From: SMYC01 sp965197495
GTDB taxonomy: Bacteria > Acidobacteriota > Vicinamibacteria > Marinacidobacterales > SMYC01
Length of the DNA stretch: 64,000 nt
Assembly (NCBI GenBank): GCA_965197495.1
Contig: OZ240210.1
Coordinates: 4,464,001-4,528,000 of the forward strand
Direction: 5' to 3'
Under the pieces are notes generated by a model. The model saw nothing but the letters and a program-made list of their open reading frames with translations, did no database searches and was not told the DNA's origin. Both the position numbers and the translations under genes were made by a program. Every line of letters begins with the position of its first letter. Within the stretch, counting starts at the first letter, position 1. Shown here piece after piece: positions 1 through 10,509 of the stretch.

Positions 1-533
1 TCACCTGCAACCTACTGATGATGGCAAGACACTTATTACGATAACAACTATTACTCTTCCGCCCCTTATAGCCATGGATTGCTAACAATTCGCCTCTCGT
101 TTCGTCCAAGATTTTCATTCGCTCTCAACCCCACGAAGCCCCTTCCGAAAACGTATAATACCCACATCTTCGATAGGTCTCTCGCACACCACAAGTTATG
201 GTGTTTCTGGACAGGAACTAGCTAGCCCATGTTTCCCTTTTAGGTGTCTAAGTCATCGAAAACAAAGGATCGAGATCGGCGTTTTGTCTCTACGCTGACA
301 GCACCTCCTCGGAGAAGGCTGGCGGGTCGCGTTCAACGATGCCGAGTGCAGTCAGGATCGAGTTGGCGCGAGCGGTGCCGCGCGTGACGACGCGCTTAGT
401 CGGAACTTCCGCCGGCTAGACGCATGTAAACCCGTACGTTTAAAGCAGATGCGGCGGTTCGAAATGTTATGTGTACGCATGTAATAGTGATAGAACAATT
501 TATTTTACTGATTTAGTCCTGTATAGTCGGCGC
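1..533. other. Left margin without a recognisable gene
   Basis: No convincing gene is seen. On the minus strand, codons from about 415 down to a TAG at 290 read a 40-residue tail (VPTKRVVTRG...SILTALG...) that loosely resembles the C-terminus of DUF1553-type (PSD1) proteins, but it has no start and the match is weak. The DNA immediately before 534 is AT-richer and probably holds the left end of the IS1634-type element. I could not pair it with an inverted repeat on the other side. Confidence 0.4.
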
Positions 534-2208
534 ATGTACATCGCCAAGGTGCCGAACCGCAACTCGCCCCCAGCGATTCTCATCCGCGAAAGCTACCGCG
601 AAGGCGGTGCGCCCAAAACGAGGACCGTCGCCAACATCTCGAAGTGGAAGCCCGCGCGAATTGAAGCTCTTCGCCAGTTGCTGAAGGGCAACGTGGATTT
701 GGGTGAGGCTCAGCAGTTCGAGATCACCAGAAGCAAGCCTCACGGACATGTTGCGGCCGTGCTGGGAACGCTGCGCAAAGTTGGCCTCGAGCGAATCATC
801 CATAGCCGCCAGCGCCGAGAGCGTGACCTCGTCGTGGCGATGATTGTGGCGCGAATCGTAGAGCCGGCTCCAAGTTGGCCACGGCCCGTGGTCTATCGAA
901 ACAGACCTTGACTTCGTCATTGGGTGAGTGTGTTGGAGTTGAAGACACCAACGAGGATGAGTTGTATGATTCCCTGGATTGGCTTTTGAGCCGCCAAGCA
1001 GCCATAGAGAAGAAACTGGCGAAACGCCATCTGCAGCAGGGCAGCCTGGTTCTCTACGACTTGACGTCGACTTGGGTAGAAGGTCGGTCGTGCCCTCTGG
1101 CGAAGCTCGGTTACTCGAGAGACGGCAAGAAAAACAAGTTGCAGGTCGTGTTCGGCTTACTGTGTGAGCGTGATGGTCGGCCGGTCGGGGTAGAGGTGTT
1201 CGAAGGCAACACCGGAGATCCCGCAACACTGGGGAGCCAAATTCGCAAAGTCCGAGAACGTTTTGAGCTTGACAGTATCGTCTTCGTAGGTGACCGAGGG
1301 ATGATCACCGAAGCCCGGATTCGCGAGGAACTTCGACCGGAGGAAGGTCTCGAGTGGATCAGCTCACTTCGTGCCCCTCAGATTCAGCGACTTGCAAAAG
1401 ACGGAATGCTGCAGCCTTCTCTGTTCGATGAACTCGACCTAGCGGAGATCCATCATCCTAGCTTCCCTGGTGAGCGACTCATCGCCTGCCGCAACCCTCT
1501 TCTTGCTACCGAGCGGGCGCGGAAGCGAGAAGAGATGCTTGTGTCGACGGAGTCAAAGCTAGAAGTGATTAGCAAAGCGACGAAGCGAGACCAACGTCCT
1601 TTGCGAGGCAAAGATACCATCGGCATACGATTGGGTCGAGTGTTCGCTCGGAGCAAGATGGGCAAGCACTTTCGCTACACCATTACGGACGACGGCTTCG
1701 ACTTCGAGCGCGACAACGAAAACATCGAGCGTGAGGCGGCCCTCGACAGCATCTATATCATCCGAACAAGCCTCACCGAAGAGGCCATCTCCGCAGACGA
1801 AGCTGTCAGGACCTACAAAGGCTTGGCAGTCGTTAAACGCGCTTTTCGTTGCTGCAAAACCGTGGATTTGAAAGTACGGCCCATCTATCACTACAACGCT
1901 GAGCGAGTTCGAGCTCACATCTTTCTTTGCATGCTCGCCTACTACGTGGAATGGCACATGCGAAAAGCCCTCGTCCCGATCTTGTTTGACGACGACGACC
2001 CTGACGGTGCCCATGCCAAACGCTCATCCATCGTCAGCCCAGCAACGCCTTCAGACTCCGCCCAGGCAAAGGCTTCTACCAAGAAGACTCCCGACGGGTT
2101 GCCCGTCCGCAGTTTCAGAACGCTTCTTTCTGATCTTGCTACGGTCACGAAAAATCAGGTCGAAAACGAAGCCCGCGGCCTGTCTTTCGTCAGCATCACT
2201 CGCCCCAC

Positions 2209-2360
2209 TGTGATTTGTCAGGATCATGACCCCACTTGAGGGCGTGTTTTTCAGAAACATTCCCCACCCCATTTTCAGAGACATGACCCCGGCAAAGGGG
2301 TGAGTTTTTCAGAAACATGACCCCACTTTTCGGAGTCATGACCCCACCCCTTTGAGGCCG
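2209..2360 (+). repeat. IS21 left-end array of transposase-site-like repeats
   Basis: The first 150 bp hold about five spaced copies of a unit close to TTTTCAGAAACATGACCCC (starting near 2213, 2249, 2270, 2306 and 2325). The right end has two more in inverse orientation. IS21-type elements are known to carry multiple end repeats that bind IstA, which is the simplest reading. The same array is present in copy 2 (56339-56490). Confidence 0.7.
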
Positions 2361-2401
2361 AGCTCGGCTGTGCGAGCCTTCTTGGAAACAAGGAGGTCGT
2401 A

Positions 2402-4093
2402 TTGGCATACAGGGAGCACGGTATGTGGGAAGTTCTGGATGTTCTGAAACGGCACCATCGAGGGGAGAGCCAGCGAAGGATAGCTGTAGCGACCGGTCGG
2501 GGCCGGAAGACGATTCGCGCGTATATACGAGAGGCGAAGAAACTAGGCTGGTCGAAGGAGGTTCCACCGGATGACGAGTTCGCGTCGCGGGTGGCGCAGC
2601 GACGCCAGCCGGGCCCGAGTTCGAGCGAGGCTTCTGCATCGGAAAAGGCGCTACGCGCCCATCATGATCGCATCCAGCAATGGGTGGAAGGCCCCGAGGG
2701 AGAGAGGGGCCTGAAGCTCACCAAGGTCCATGAGCTATTGACCCGCGAGGGAGTCGACGTTTCTTACAGCTCGGTGTATCGCTACGCGGTGGAGCAGTTC
2801 GGTTTGGCACGGTCCAGGCTGACACTGCGCCGAGCCGAGGTTTCACCGGGTGAGCTCGCCGAAGTGGATTTTGGTCAACTCGGCAAGATCTACGACCCGG
2901 AGTCGGATCGGAAGCGACTCGTCTGGGCGTTGCTCGTCACTCTCGGCTTCAGCCGCCACCAGTACGTTCACGTCAACTTCTCTCAGAAGCTGGACGTTGT
3001 CATCGATGGACTGGAAGAGGCGTGGGAGTTTTTCGGAGGTGTGCCTGAGCGGGTCGTCGTCGACAACATGAAGACGGCGGTGGTGAAGGCGGACCGCTAT
3101 GAGCCTAGTTTTCAGCGCACCATGGAGCAGTATGCAGAGCTCCGAGGCTTTGTCATCGACCCGGCAGTCGTACGCCAACCGAGGGGCAAGCCGATCGTCG
3201 AGAGAGGGGTGCCGTACGTTCGAGAGAGCTTTTTCCGCGGTGAGCAGTGGCTCGACCTGGCTCACGTCCAGCGGGAAGCTCGACGTTGGTGTCTGGAAGT
3301 CGCGGGCCGGCGTATTCACGGGACCACCCAAAAACGCCCTCTCGTCGTCTTCGAAGAGGTCGAGCTTGCTTGCCTTCGGCCCGTGAACGGGCCTCGATTC
3401 GATACGCCTCAGTGGGCCGAGCCGTCCGTTCATGACGACCACCACGTGAAGTTCCTCAAGGCCCTGTACTCGGTTCCCACGGTCTACGTGGGAAAGCAGG
3501 TCACGGTACGAGGCGATAAAGCGCTCGTACGCATCTACTACAAAGGCGAGCTCATCAAAACCCACCCTAGAAAACCAGCCGGAGGAAGAGCGACCGACTA
3601 CACAGACTACCCCCCAGACCTCGAGGCCTACGCCAGGCGCGACCCGGAGCGTATGGTGCGCCAAGCCAAGAAACTCGGCAACAACATCGGCCGTTTCATG
3701 AGTCTGCTCCTCAGCGGCGTCTTTCCATGGGCCAAGCTCCGACAGGCTCAGAAGCTCATGCGCTTGGCCGACAAGTACGGCCATGCTCGCGTGGAAACCG
3801 CTTGCCAGCGAGCCCTGGGCTTCGATCTCATCAATGTCCAAAGGGTGGAGCGCATTCTCAAGAATGCCGTCGCGCCGTCGGACGACCCACCACAAACAGG
3901 AGAGCTGATCTCGATGCCCTTGAGATTCCTTCGCCCCAACGAAAGTTTCTCTCATGAACCGAAACGAAAGGAGAATCCAGATGGAAATCAAAAACTCACT
4001 GAAAACGATTCTGAAGAGGCTCAAGCTCTCGGGGATCCTTGCGACGCTGCCGGAGAGGATCGCCTACGCTCAAAAGGCAAAACTACCGAGTGA
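2402..4093 (+). CDS. istA: IS21 transposase IstA
   Basis: 563-residue DDE transposase. The start is a TTG at 2402 placed behind a strong AAGGAGGT ribosome site; the ATG at 2423 would be too far from it. The N-terminus has a helix-turn-helix of Hin/IS21 type (RRIAVATGRGRKTIRAYIRE, about residues 25-45). The catalytic core shows EVDFGQLG (Asp about 156), VVDNMKTAV (Asp about 221) and KPIVERG (Glu about 267). The C-terminal part is the usual IstA Mu-transposase beta-barrel-like region. Its 3' end overlaps istB by about 110 bp, as often seen in IS21. This copy is uninterrupted, whereas the copy at 56532 carries two single-base deletions. Confidence 0.93.
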   Translation: MAYREHGMWEVLDVLKRHHRGESQRRIAVATGRGRKTIRAYIREAKKLGWSKEVPPDDEFASRVAQRRQPGPSSSEASASEKALRAHHDRIQQWVEGPEGERGLKLTKVHELLTREGVDVSYSSVYRYAVEQFGLARSRLTLRRAEVSPGELAEVDFGQLGKIYDPESDRKRLVWALLVTLGFSRHQYVHVNFSQKLDVVIDGLEEAWEFFGGVPERVVVDNMKTAVVKADRYEPSFQRTMEQYAELRGFVIDPAVVRQPRGKPIVERGVPYVRESFFRGEQWLDLAHVQREARRWCLEVAGRRIHGTTQKRPLVVFEEVELACLRPVNGPRFDTPQWAEPSVHDDHHVKFLKALYSVPTVYVGKQVTVRGDKALVRIYYKGELIKTHPRKPAGGRATDYTDYPPDLEAYARRDPERMVRQAKKLGNNIGRFMSLLLSGVFPWAKLRQAQKLMRLADKYGHARVETACQRALGFDLINVQRVERILKNAVAPSDDPPQTGELISMPLRFLRPNESFSHEPKRKENPDGNQKLTENDSEEAQALGDPCDAAGEDRLRSKGKTTE

Positions 4094-4754
4094 AGACCTC
4101 CTGGAACTTATCCTGCAGGACGAAGTGGACCGACGCGACCAAGTCAATCTGCAACGGCGTCTCAAACGCGCCTCCTTCACCGAGGAGCAAACCTTCGAGA
4201 ATTTCGACTGGGATGCCCCGGTGGGCTTCGATCGCCATCGCGTTCGCGACCTCTTCTCGCTCAGTTTTATCGAGGCCAAGCAAGACGTTCTCTTCATGGG
4301 AAGCGTGGGCGTCGGCAAAACCTTCCTCGCTCCCGCTCTCGGCCATGCAGCCTGCCGGGCCGGATACGACGTGCTCTTCATCCGCGCCGATCAGATGTTC
4401 CTCGAGCTCAAGCAGTCTCGTGCCGACTACTCTCACGAAAAGGCGCTCAGACGCTTTCTCGCCCCCGACCTGCTCATCCTCGACGACTTCGCTCTGCGTC
4501 GGCTCGATACCACACAGTCCAACGACATCTACGAAGTCGTCATCGAGCGCCACCGCCGTTCGTCCACGATCCTCACCTCAAATCGACACGTCGACGAGTG
4601 GATTCCTTTGTTCGATGACCCGATTCTTGCCCAGAGCGCTCTTGACCGTTTGTCCCACAACGCTTACCAAGTCCAGATCGAAGGCGAAAGCTACAGGAAG
4701 GGACAACGTCCCGACCTCTTGGCCTCGAAACTCGAAAATGTCCACCAAACCTGA
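3981..4754 (+). CDS. istB: IS21 helper ATPase IstB
   Basis: 257-residue AAA+ ATPase that assists IstA in strand transfer and target selection. The start is ATG 3981, preceded by GAAAGGAGAATCC; an in-frame ATG at 3954 lies inside the istA tail without its own site. Walker A reads GSVGVGKTF (about residue 107) and Walker B LLILDDFAL (about 165), followed by a sensor-like STILTSNR. The length is normal for the family. The copy at 58109 differs by only a few residues, for example GKTFLAP here versus GKTFLAS there. Confidence 0.93.
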   Translation: MEIKNSLKTILKRLKLSGILATLPERIAYAQKAKLPSEDLLELILQDEVDRRDQVNLQRRLKRASFTEEQTFENFDWDAPVGFDRHRVRDLFSLSFIEAKQDVLFMGSVGVGKTFLAPALGHAACRAGYDVLFIRADQMFLELKQSRADYSHEKALRRFLAPDLLILDDFALRRLDTTQSNDIYEVVIERHRRSSTILTSNRHVDEWIPLFDDPILAQSALDRLSHNAYQVQIEGESYRKGQRPDLLASKLENVHQT

Positions 4755-4888
4755 AAAGGAGTGAATCTTGCGAATCCAACCACCGAAGCGCGAACACAAG
4801 CTCCACCATCGCCCGACAACAGCCTCCCGTGGACCGGCCCATACCTGCGGTACCCCCCTCGGCGCCGACATCCGGGTTGTCGCCGGAA

Positions 4889-5049
4889 TCCCTGCCGCAT
4901 CGCGGCCGGCGGGATCTCCAGTCGCCCTACGGGCTCCTTCCGATCCCGCCGAGGTCTCTCTCTCTATCAACGTACTCATGCATGTTCCTCCTCCACCCTC
5001 TACACCAATTTTCAAAGGCCCAAGTGTCTCAAGGATGTTGGTACACAGG
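4889..5049 (-). repeat. Fossil IS3 left end inside the IS21 tail (copy 1)
   Basis: Read on the minus strand, these 161 bp match the left terminus and leader of the IS3 element at 59609 onward: the terminal CTGTGTACCAACATC...TTGAGACACT, then the GTGTAGAGGG-GGAGGAGGA leader, the ATGCATGAGTA start region and the codons for IERETSAGSEGARRATGDPAGRDAAG. The match stops within the IS3 orfA leader. The same fossil is in the second IS21 copy, so it was carried by the IS21 before it spread. Confidence 0.75.
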
Positions 5050-5285
5050 AGCGACGACAGAGATCTGTTACAGATCCGAGGAAGTTGTGGTATTGATTCT
5101 CGGGTAGGCCTTTGACCCCGGGGGCATGTTTATGAAAAAGGTGGGGTCGTGATTCTGAAAAATGACACCCCACACCCTTGCAGCACAAAGCATTCAACCT
5201 GCTCGAAATCAACCCCCGCACGATGTAAGCAGTACACACACCTCTCTTCAAAAACAAAGCCAATGATGCCCACACTTACGCTTGT

Positions 5286-7751
5286 TCATCCGTGGAAGGT
5301 CCGGTTAGCCTCCGACAGCCGGTCCCGAATCTGCACCATGAGCGCGAACTGCTCCTGGAGGTCGGCGTCGGTCGCCGTGATCCGCGGGTCTTTCCGGATC
5401 TCGAACAGCCGCTCGAGCTCCTGCCCGCCCACCGCCAGCCGAGCACGGTAGCGTCCCGGCGGCGCCACCGGCGCCGAGGCGCGCGCGGAGTCTCCCGGTC
5501 CCGTCAACAGCGGATCGCGCGGCAGCATGCGGGCATTCGGATAGCGCAGATCCCAGACGAACCGGTTCATCCCCGCCTCGGCCGGCATCCAGCGGTTGTC
5601 CATCGCCTGGCTCGAGAATTGCTGGATCACCTCGCCCTGCCCGTCCAGGATCGTCAGCGTCGCCTCGTCCGACGGCGACTGCTTCAGGTAGTACTCGATC
5701 ATCACGCCATCGGGTGGATTCTGACCCGCGTCGAGATAGGTCCGCCTGATCCGGCCATTCGCGTCTCGCCGGTCCTCGAACGCGACCTGGCCGCCGGACG
5801 CACGGGCGTACTGGATGCCCGGACGGAACGACCGCATCGGGGAGAGAGACCGCACGGGCAAGTAGCGATAGGTCGGGATGATCTCGAACAGGTGCGCTGA
5901 GGCAGCCGTCACCTGGGGTGTTAGCTGGCGCAGCGCCGTCAGGTTGTCCATGATCCACAAGCCGCGCCCGTGCGTTCCGAGGACCAGGTCGTTGTCCTTG
6001 ACGAGCATGTAGTGTACCGGCACCACCGGCAGGTTGCGCTGAAGCGACTGCCAGGACGCGCCCCCATCGAATGACACGTAGACGCCCGTTTCCGTGCCCG
6101 CATAGAGCAATCCCGGCCGGTCGGGATCCTCGCGAATCACCCGCGCGAAATCGTTCTCGCGAATCCCGTCCGTGATCTTCTGCCAACTGCGGCCGTAGTC
6201 CGTGGTCTTGTAGAAATACGTGGTCCGGTCGCTGACCCGGTAGCGGTTCGCCGCCAGATAGGCGGTCCCTCGATCGTGCGGGGAGACCTCGATGCCGCTG
6301 AACGTCGTCCACTCGGGCAGGCCCTCGGGCGAGACGTTGTCCCAACTCTCTCCACCGTTCCTCGAAACCTGGACGGTGCTGTCGTCCGAGCCGAACCAGA
6401 GCTCACCTTCCTCGAGCGGCGACTCCGCAATGGCCTGCGCCAGGCTGACGTAGTACAGCGAGGACGTCGAAGTGGAAATGGGGCCGCCATATTGCTCCTG
6501 CATCTTGTCCAACCGGTTGCGAGTGAGGTCCGGACTGATGGCTTCCCAGCTGTACCCTTCATCGGTCGTTCGGAAGAAGATGTTGCCGGCTGTGTACAGG
6601 ACGCCTGGATCATGGGGCGAGAGCAAGACCGGAAAGGTGTAGTAAAACCGATACTTCACGTCCTTCACTGGCGCGCCGAACTCGTTTTCGGGCCAGACGC
6701 TGATGGTGGGGGCCTGGCCCGTCCGCATGTCGTGGCGCACGATGGCGGTTCGATCGCCAGCGTACACGACGCTGCCGTCGGGCTTGACCGCCGTCTGTCC
6801 GCCCTCGCCACCGCCGATCCGCTCCCAGGTGATGGCGCTGCCGGTGGTCCGGCTCGGCACCGTGAAGTGAGAGTTATCGTTCTGGGTGGCGTAGATCCGA
6901 TAGGGGAACTGATCGTCGATGGCGAGACTGAACAGGCAAGCCGTCGGCTGATTGTATATCGTCGACCACGAGGCGCCTCCGTTCAGCGTCACGGTTGCGC
7001 CGCCGTCGTTGCCTTCGATCATCCGGTTGGAGTTTTTCGGATCGATCCACATCGAGTGATGGTCGCCGTGGGGCATGGGCAGGGATGTGAAGGTCGCTCC
7101 CGCGTCCGTCGATCTCCAAAAAGAATAGGACTGCACGTACACGGTGTCCGGGTCTTGCGTGTCGGCAATCACGTGCATGTAGGACGAGGCGTTGCGCCGG
7201 AAATCGCGCCGATCGGCGATGAGCTGCCACGTCGCGCCGCTGTCGTCGGAGCGGAACAGGGGGCCCTGGTGTGCCTCGATAATCGCCCAGACGCGGCTCG
7301 GACGCGCCGGCGAGACCGAGATACCAATCTTCCCGACCACCCCCTGCGGCAAACCCGGGTTGCGAGTAATGTCCGTCCAGGTGTCACCGCCGTCCCCCAA
7401 CACGTCGTCGAGTGCCTTGCGGATGCCTTTGCCTCCGTCCACCACACAGAGAATCGGCTCCTCGATGCGCAACCCCCGCTCGAGAAGGTCCTGCAACATC
7501 GCGGTGCACACCCGAGAGTTCTCCGTCGAGCCCAGCCATATACCCAGGGGCACCTTCTTTCCATCTATTGTGATTCCGAGACTTACGACGACGGTGTGTC
7601 CGGCCATCTCAAGACCATCCACCATCAGTGCCGCAAGCTCGAACTCCTCCAGCCGCCGAGACAGGTACTCCTCGAGCTTCTTGCTCGTCTGGCTCACCAG
7701 GTGACGGCTGGCGGCACTCTTGCTCGTGCCCCGAGACTTCAACTTGGCCAC
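5286..7751 (-). pseudogene. In-frame chimera: IS256 transposase fragment + sortilin-like propeller fragment
   Basis: An 821-codon open frame made from two unrelated genes. Residues 1-119 (MAKLKSRGTSK...VVDGGKGIRKALDDVLGD) are the middle of an IS256/Mutator transposase, with the LMVDGLEMAG and VVDGGKGIRKAL Asp motifs. From 7394 downward the sequence switches, in frame, to the Asp-box beta-propeller of the sortilin/VPS10-like gene at 15833-19021 (GGDTWTDITRNPG onward) and follows it almost without change to 5306. There it breaks off seven codons before a chance stop. It lacks the transposase Glu and C-terminus, and it lacks the propeller protein's signal peptide, first repeats and last ~110 residues. 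I infer a rearrangement product; no ribosome site supports ATG 7751. Confidence 0.85.
5306..7394 (-). repeat. 2,089-bp duplicated segment of the sortilin-like gene (partial copy)
   Basis: Matches 16171-18259 at a constant offset of 10,865 bases over 2,089 bp with only a few substitutions seen (for example ctggaggtcgg versus ctgaagatcgg near 5365, and gtaatgtcc versus gtaacgtcc near 7372). Both edges are abrupt: on the left after GGAAGGTCCGGT, on the right in the IS256 fragment at 7395. The near identity points to a recent duplication. Confidence 0.95.
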
Positions 7752-7800
7752 GGGTTTGTCCAGACTCGATTCGTAAGCCTCTTTGATTTCGTATGCATTA
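7395..7800 (-). mobile_element. IS256/Mutator-family transposase fragment
   Basis: Minus-strand codons read an open IS256-type sequence (AYEIKEAYESSLDKPVAKLKSRG...EEYLSRRLEEFELAALMVDG...). The fragment keeps the two Asp motifs and is cut at 7395 by the duplicated propeller segment. Upstream of about 7815 the frame meets a stop, so the N-terminus is missing too. No IS256 end could be recognised. It is not functional. Confidence 0.75.
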
Positions 7801-7869
7801 GCGGCTCCTTGTCCCCCTGTGGAGACGGGTTATTTGGCAGACCTATTCTCAGGCCGGCCAAGGAGCCGC
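7801..7869. repeat. Inverted repeat of 11 bp, 47-bp spacer
   Basis: GCGGCTCCTTG at 7801-7811 is perfectly repeated in inverse orientation at 7859-7869. It lies between the IS256 fragment and the decayed TonB receptor. It may be the two ends of a tiny deleted element, or a stem-loop; nothing in the sequence decides. Confidence 0.5.
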
Positions 7870-7991
7870 CGCTACCCCAAATTCAACATCCGGCGGGACA
7901 TCCCCCGGTGGTCTGCTGAAATATTACCACCGAGACGCCGCATGAATTCTTGACCATACGAGAACGATAGCGGCTGGCTAGATCTCTACAC

Positions 7992-10509
7992 TTAGAACCG
8001 ATAGTTGAACTGCAGTTGCAGCCCGCGAGGTTCGGTTCGGTTCAGGTGTGTCCTGTAGTTCGGATTAAAATTCTTGGTGCCTCCGCGGTAGTTCCACTGC
8101 CAGTAGACATCCGAGTTGAATACGTTGAAGATGCTGGCTGCAACCTCAACCTCTTGGGTGTCGCCGAATCGGAACTTCTTCGCGATCGTCATACTAAAAA
8201 TCCTAATCGTGTCTGCTTGAAGCTGAACACCGCGGTTCTCAGCTATGATGCGACTCGTCGTCGACAGCGGGTTGGTCTGAAAGCCGCCTTCCACCGGCAC
8301 CCTTGCGGGGCCAAATCGGGTCACGTCCGGGTCATTCCTGTCGAGTCTTTCTATTTCATACCCCAGCCAGGGACCAGCCTGATTGCGCAGGTTGCCGGAG
8401 ACTTGGAACCCACCGGGGGCAAGCCACAATCCGGAGAGTCGTATGGCGTACTTTATCCACGAGGGGCCATAGCTCGAGGCAAAATTCGAATAACTGTTGT
8501 TGTCGTAGCCCCCTCGCGGCTGCGTGATTTGTCTATTGCTCGGGAATTTCTCAGGCTCGATAAACCCGGCCGGGTCCGTGGGGTTCCAGGTACCGTCCTT
8601 GTTGTAATGCTGCCATTGACGGTGGATGCCGACGAGGAACTGAAAGTTGTTGGACAAGTTCTTGGTGACCGTGATCTCGAGCGCATTGTATTCCAGGTTG
8701 TTCCAGTCAACGTTGACTAACTGATTCAGAATGCCGCGGGTCGGATCGACCCTTCCAAAGCCGATAAACGGTTGGCCCGGTTGGTCCGGGTAGATGCCAT
8801 TGACATCTACGCGGGCGTATCGGTCCTTGACGACGCGGCGGACACCCGCAATATCGAGGGCGATCTCTCCGGGGAACTGCTTCCGGAATCCCACGATAAA
8901 CTCGTCGGTCCATGGCTGGTGCAGACCCTCCTGAAACTCGAATCCTGCCAAGCTCGCCCCGAGGAGTGGCGTGAGCCTCTCGGTCTCGAAGACGCCGTCC
9001 AAGTCATTGTCGTAAATGTCTCGCTGAGCCACCCTGCCGCCGCCGGCGCGGGTGCTGCTGGGACCGTCGCGGCCGTTGACCGCCTCGTGGACGCGCCCGT
9101 AGCTGGCTCGCAGAACGTTACGTGCATCCTCGGTCACCAGGAAGGAGAAGCCCACCCGAGGACCGATAGCGGTGGTATCCATCCGCGTGACGTCAAAGAG
9201 GGAATCGTGTCGCCGGACGAAATCCGCCCGCACGCCGACGCTGATGTTGAGCCGTCCGGTGGGCCTCCAGTTGTCTTGCACGTAAACGCCGTAATCGTGG
9301 TCCCGCATCGCAAGCTCGTTTCTCACGGTGGGATCTACGAAACTCTGGTGGAAAGGGACAGTTTCTGCGAATTGATCCTGAAGCTGAGTGCCCGGAAAGC
9401 CCGGAGTCGTCACGACCCGCTCTTCGTAAACGAAGCCATCATTCACATAGTTGCGGGTACGGTCACGTTGGAGACGGGGAGCCAAGAAGACCCCGGTCTT
9501 GAACTCGTGAGAGCCGCCCCAGTCCTCTACGTAGCGCGTCACGTCCCCGCGGAAGATGAGCATGGACGATGGCACGAATCTGAGGGACTGTACGTTGCCC
9601 CCATCCCCGATGTTACCGGTTCCTCGGCGAATTCCGCCCGAGACGAACGAATCCTCGTGAAACCTCAACGCGGGCCCGCTTCCCGGCAAGGCTGCCAGCG
9701 TGGATTTGTCAGCCCCGCCCTTGTTGTTGTACGAGACGTTGAGCTGCGAGGTCGTGTTGGCGCCCTATACCGATGTCAGCTTTCCCCCAAACATGTTACC
9801 GCCAAGCGAAGTCAGACTGACTGGTTCGTACCGCGGCGCTCCGTTGTTTCCCAGATGGGTCCGGTCGTACTGCCAATATCCGTTGAGCTGGTGGCTCGAA
9901 TTGAGCTGAGCAGTGATTTTGAGGTAGGGCTGGTGGTTTTTTTGGCCGTTCGTGAACGGTTGCCAACCGGGAACGAGAGCTCTATAGTTCGTCGCTTGCG
10001 TGGCGTTGAAGCTGATCTCACCATCTAGGTCCGCACGGCGATAGGCGCCGAAGAACCAAACCTTGTCCTCGCGAATCGGACCTCCGAACGACGCGTCGAA
10101 CTGATAGATCCTGGTAATCTTCGGAAGGGCGGGGTCGTCCTCCGGTACGTTATTGGTGAAGAATGCATTGGGTTGGAGGGTAAAGCCGGCACCGCCGCTG
10201 AATCTGTTGCCTCCGCTCTTCGTGACGATGTTGATATGGGCGCCGGTGCCCATGGGATTCTCCGCTTGAATCCCAACCAGCTTTACATTGACGTCTTCAA
10301 TTATGTCCGTGCTCGTGGTGATATAGCTGAGCTGGGCATCCGCATAGCTGGATGCGATGTTGCCTTCGATCTGGGTCACGTGCGCGAAAAGATCGCTGGC
10401 GTGGCCGAAATAAGACAACCGGGCGCTATTGTCGCCGAACGGCCGCTGGAGCATGCCCGTCGTCATTTCCAGGAAGTCGCTCCAGTTTCTGCGGGACTGC
10501 ACGGGTATG
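7992..10509 (-). pseudogene. TonB-dependent receptor, N-truncated with one in-frame stop
   Basis: Close paralogue of the intact receptor at 26365-29316. The C-terminal ~840 residues are present, from RNWSDFLEMTTGMLQRPFGDN to the terminal aromatic QFNYRF typical of outer-membrane barrels. The first ~145 residues (signal peptide, carboxypeptidase-regulatory domain, start of the plug) are missing: the gene breaks at 10509 where a 43-bp ISL3 end begins. At 9765-9767 a TAG replaces the Trp of LTSLWG in the intact copy; the same frame is open on both sides (SYNNKGG... follows). Losing the plug start and signal sequence makes it non-functional even if the stop were read through. Confidence 0.9.

Larger units (their letters stand above)
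2209..5167 (+). mobile_element. IS21-family element, copy 1 (complete)
   Basis: Complete 2,959-bp element. The left end starts TGTGATTTGTCAGGATCATG and the inverted right end reads TGTCATTTTTCAGAATCACG, so the ends are imperfect inverted repeats of about 25 bp. A 6-bp target duplication CCCCAC lies at 2203-2208 and 5168-5173. It carries istA and istB in the usual order, then about 400 bp of non-coding tail. A second copy lies at 56339-59295. Both copies are inserted inside other transposase genes. With intact istA, istB and both ends, this copy could be active. Confidence 0.93.
534..5227 (+). pseudogene. IS1634-type transposase, frameshifted and split by IS21
   Basis: Remnant of a DDE transposase of the IS1634 group. 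Reading starts at ATG 534 (MYIAKVPNRNS), not at the upstream in-frame ATG 471. Around 870 a one-base change moves the frame, and the protein continues through 2208. The first Asp (LYDLTSTW) and second Asp (FVGDRGMI) are visible, but the helix that reads VERAF in the relative at 61874-63865 reads VKRAF here, so the catalytic Glu is apparently Lys. At 2208 the IS21 element interrupts the gene. After its right end, codons 5174-5227 restore the C-terminus (PLQHKAFNLLEINPRTM, then TAA) if one copy of the 6-bp duplication is removed. It is a different subgroup from the two other IS1634-type copies in the window. It is inactive through at least three lesions. Confidence 0.85.

Noticed and set aside
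290..415. Possible C-terminus of a DUF1553/PSD1 protein on the minus strand.
   Set aside because: Only 40 codons between stops and a loose resemblance; not enough for a separate feature.
2209..2360. Spaced direct repeats resembling a short CRISPR array.
   Set aside because: The units are imperfect, spacing is irregular and short, they recur at the other end of the element in inverse orientation, and they belong to the IS21 terminus.
4039..4764. Ser/Thr-rich 241-codon plus-strand frame overlapping istB.
   Set aside because: Compositionally odd +1 shadow of istB, repeated identically in copy 2 only because istB is conserved.
9765..9767. TAG read as a sense codon (recoding) in the receptor relic.
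   Set aside because: The intact paralogue has Trp (TGG) there and the relic also lacks its whole N-terminus; a nonsense mutation is the simple explanation.
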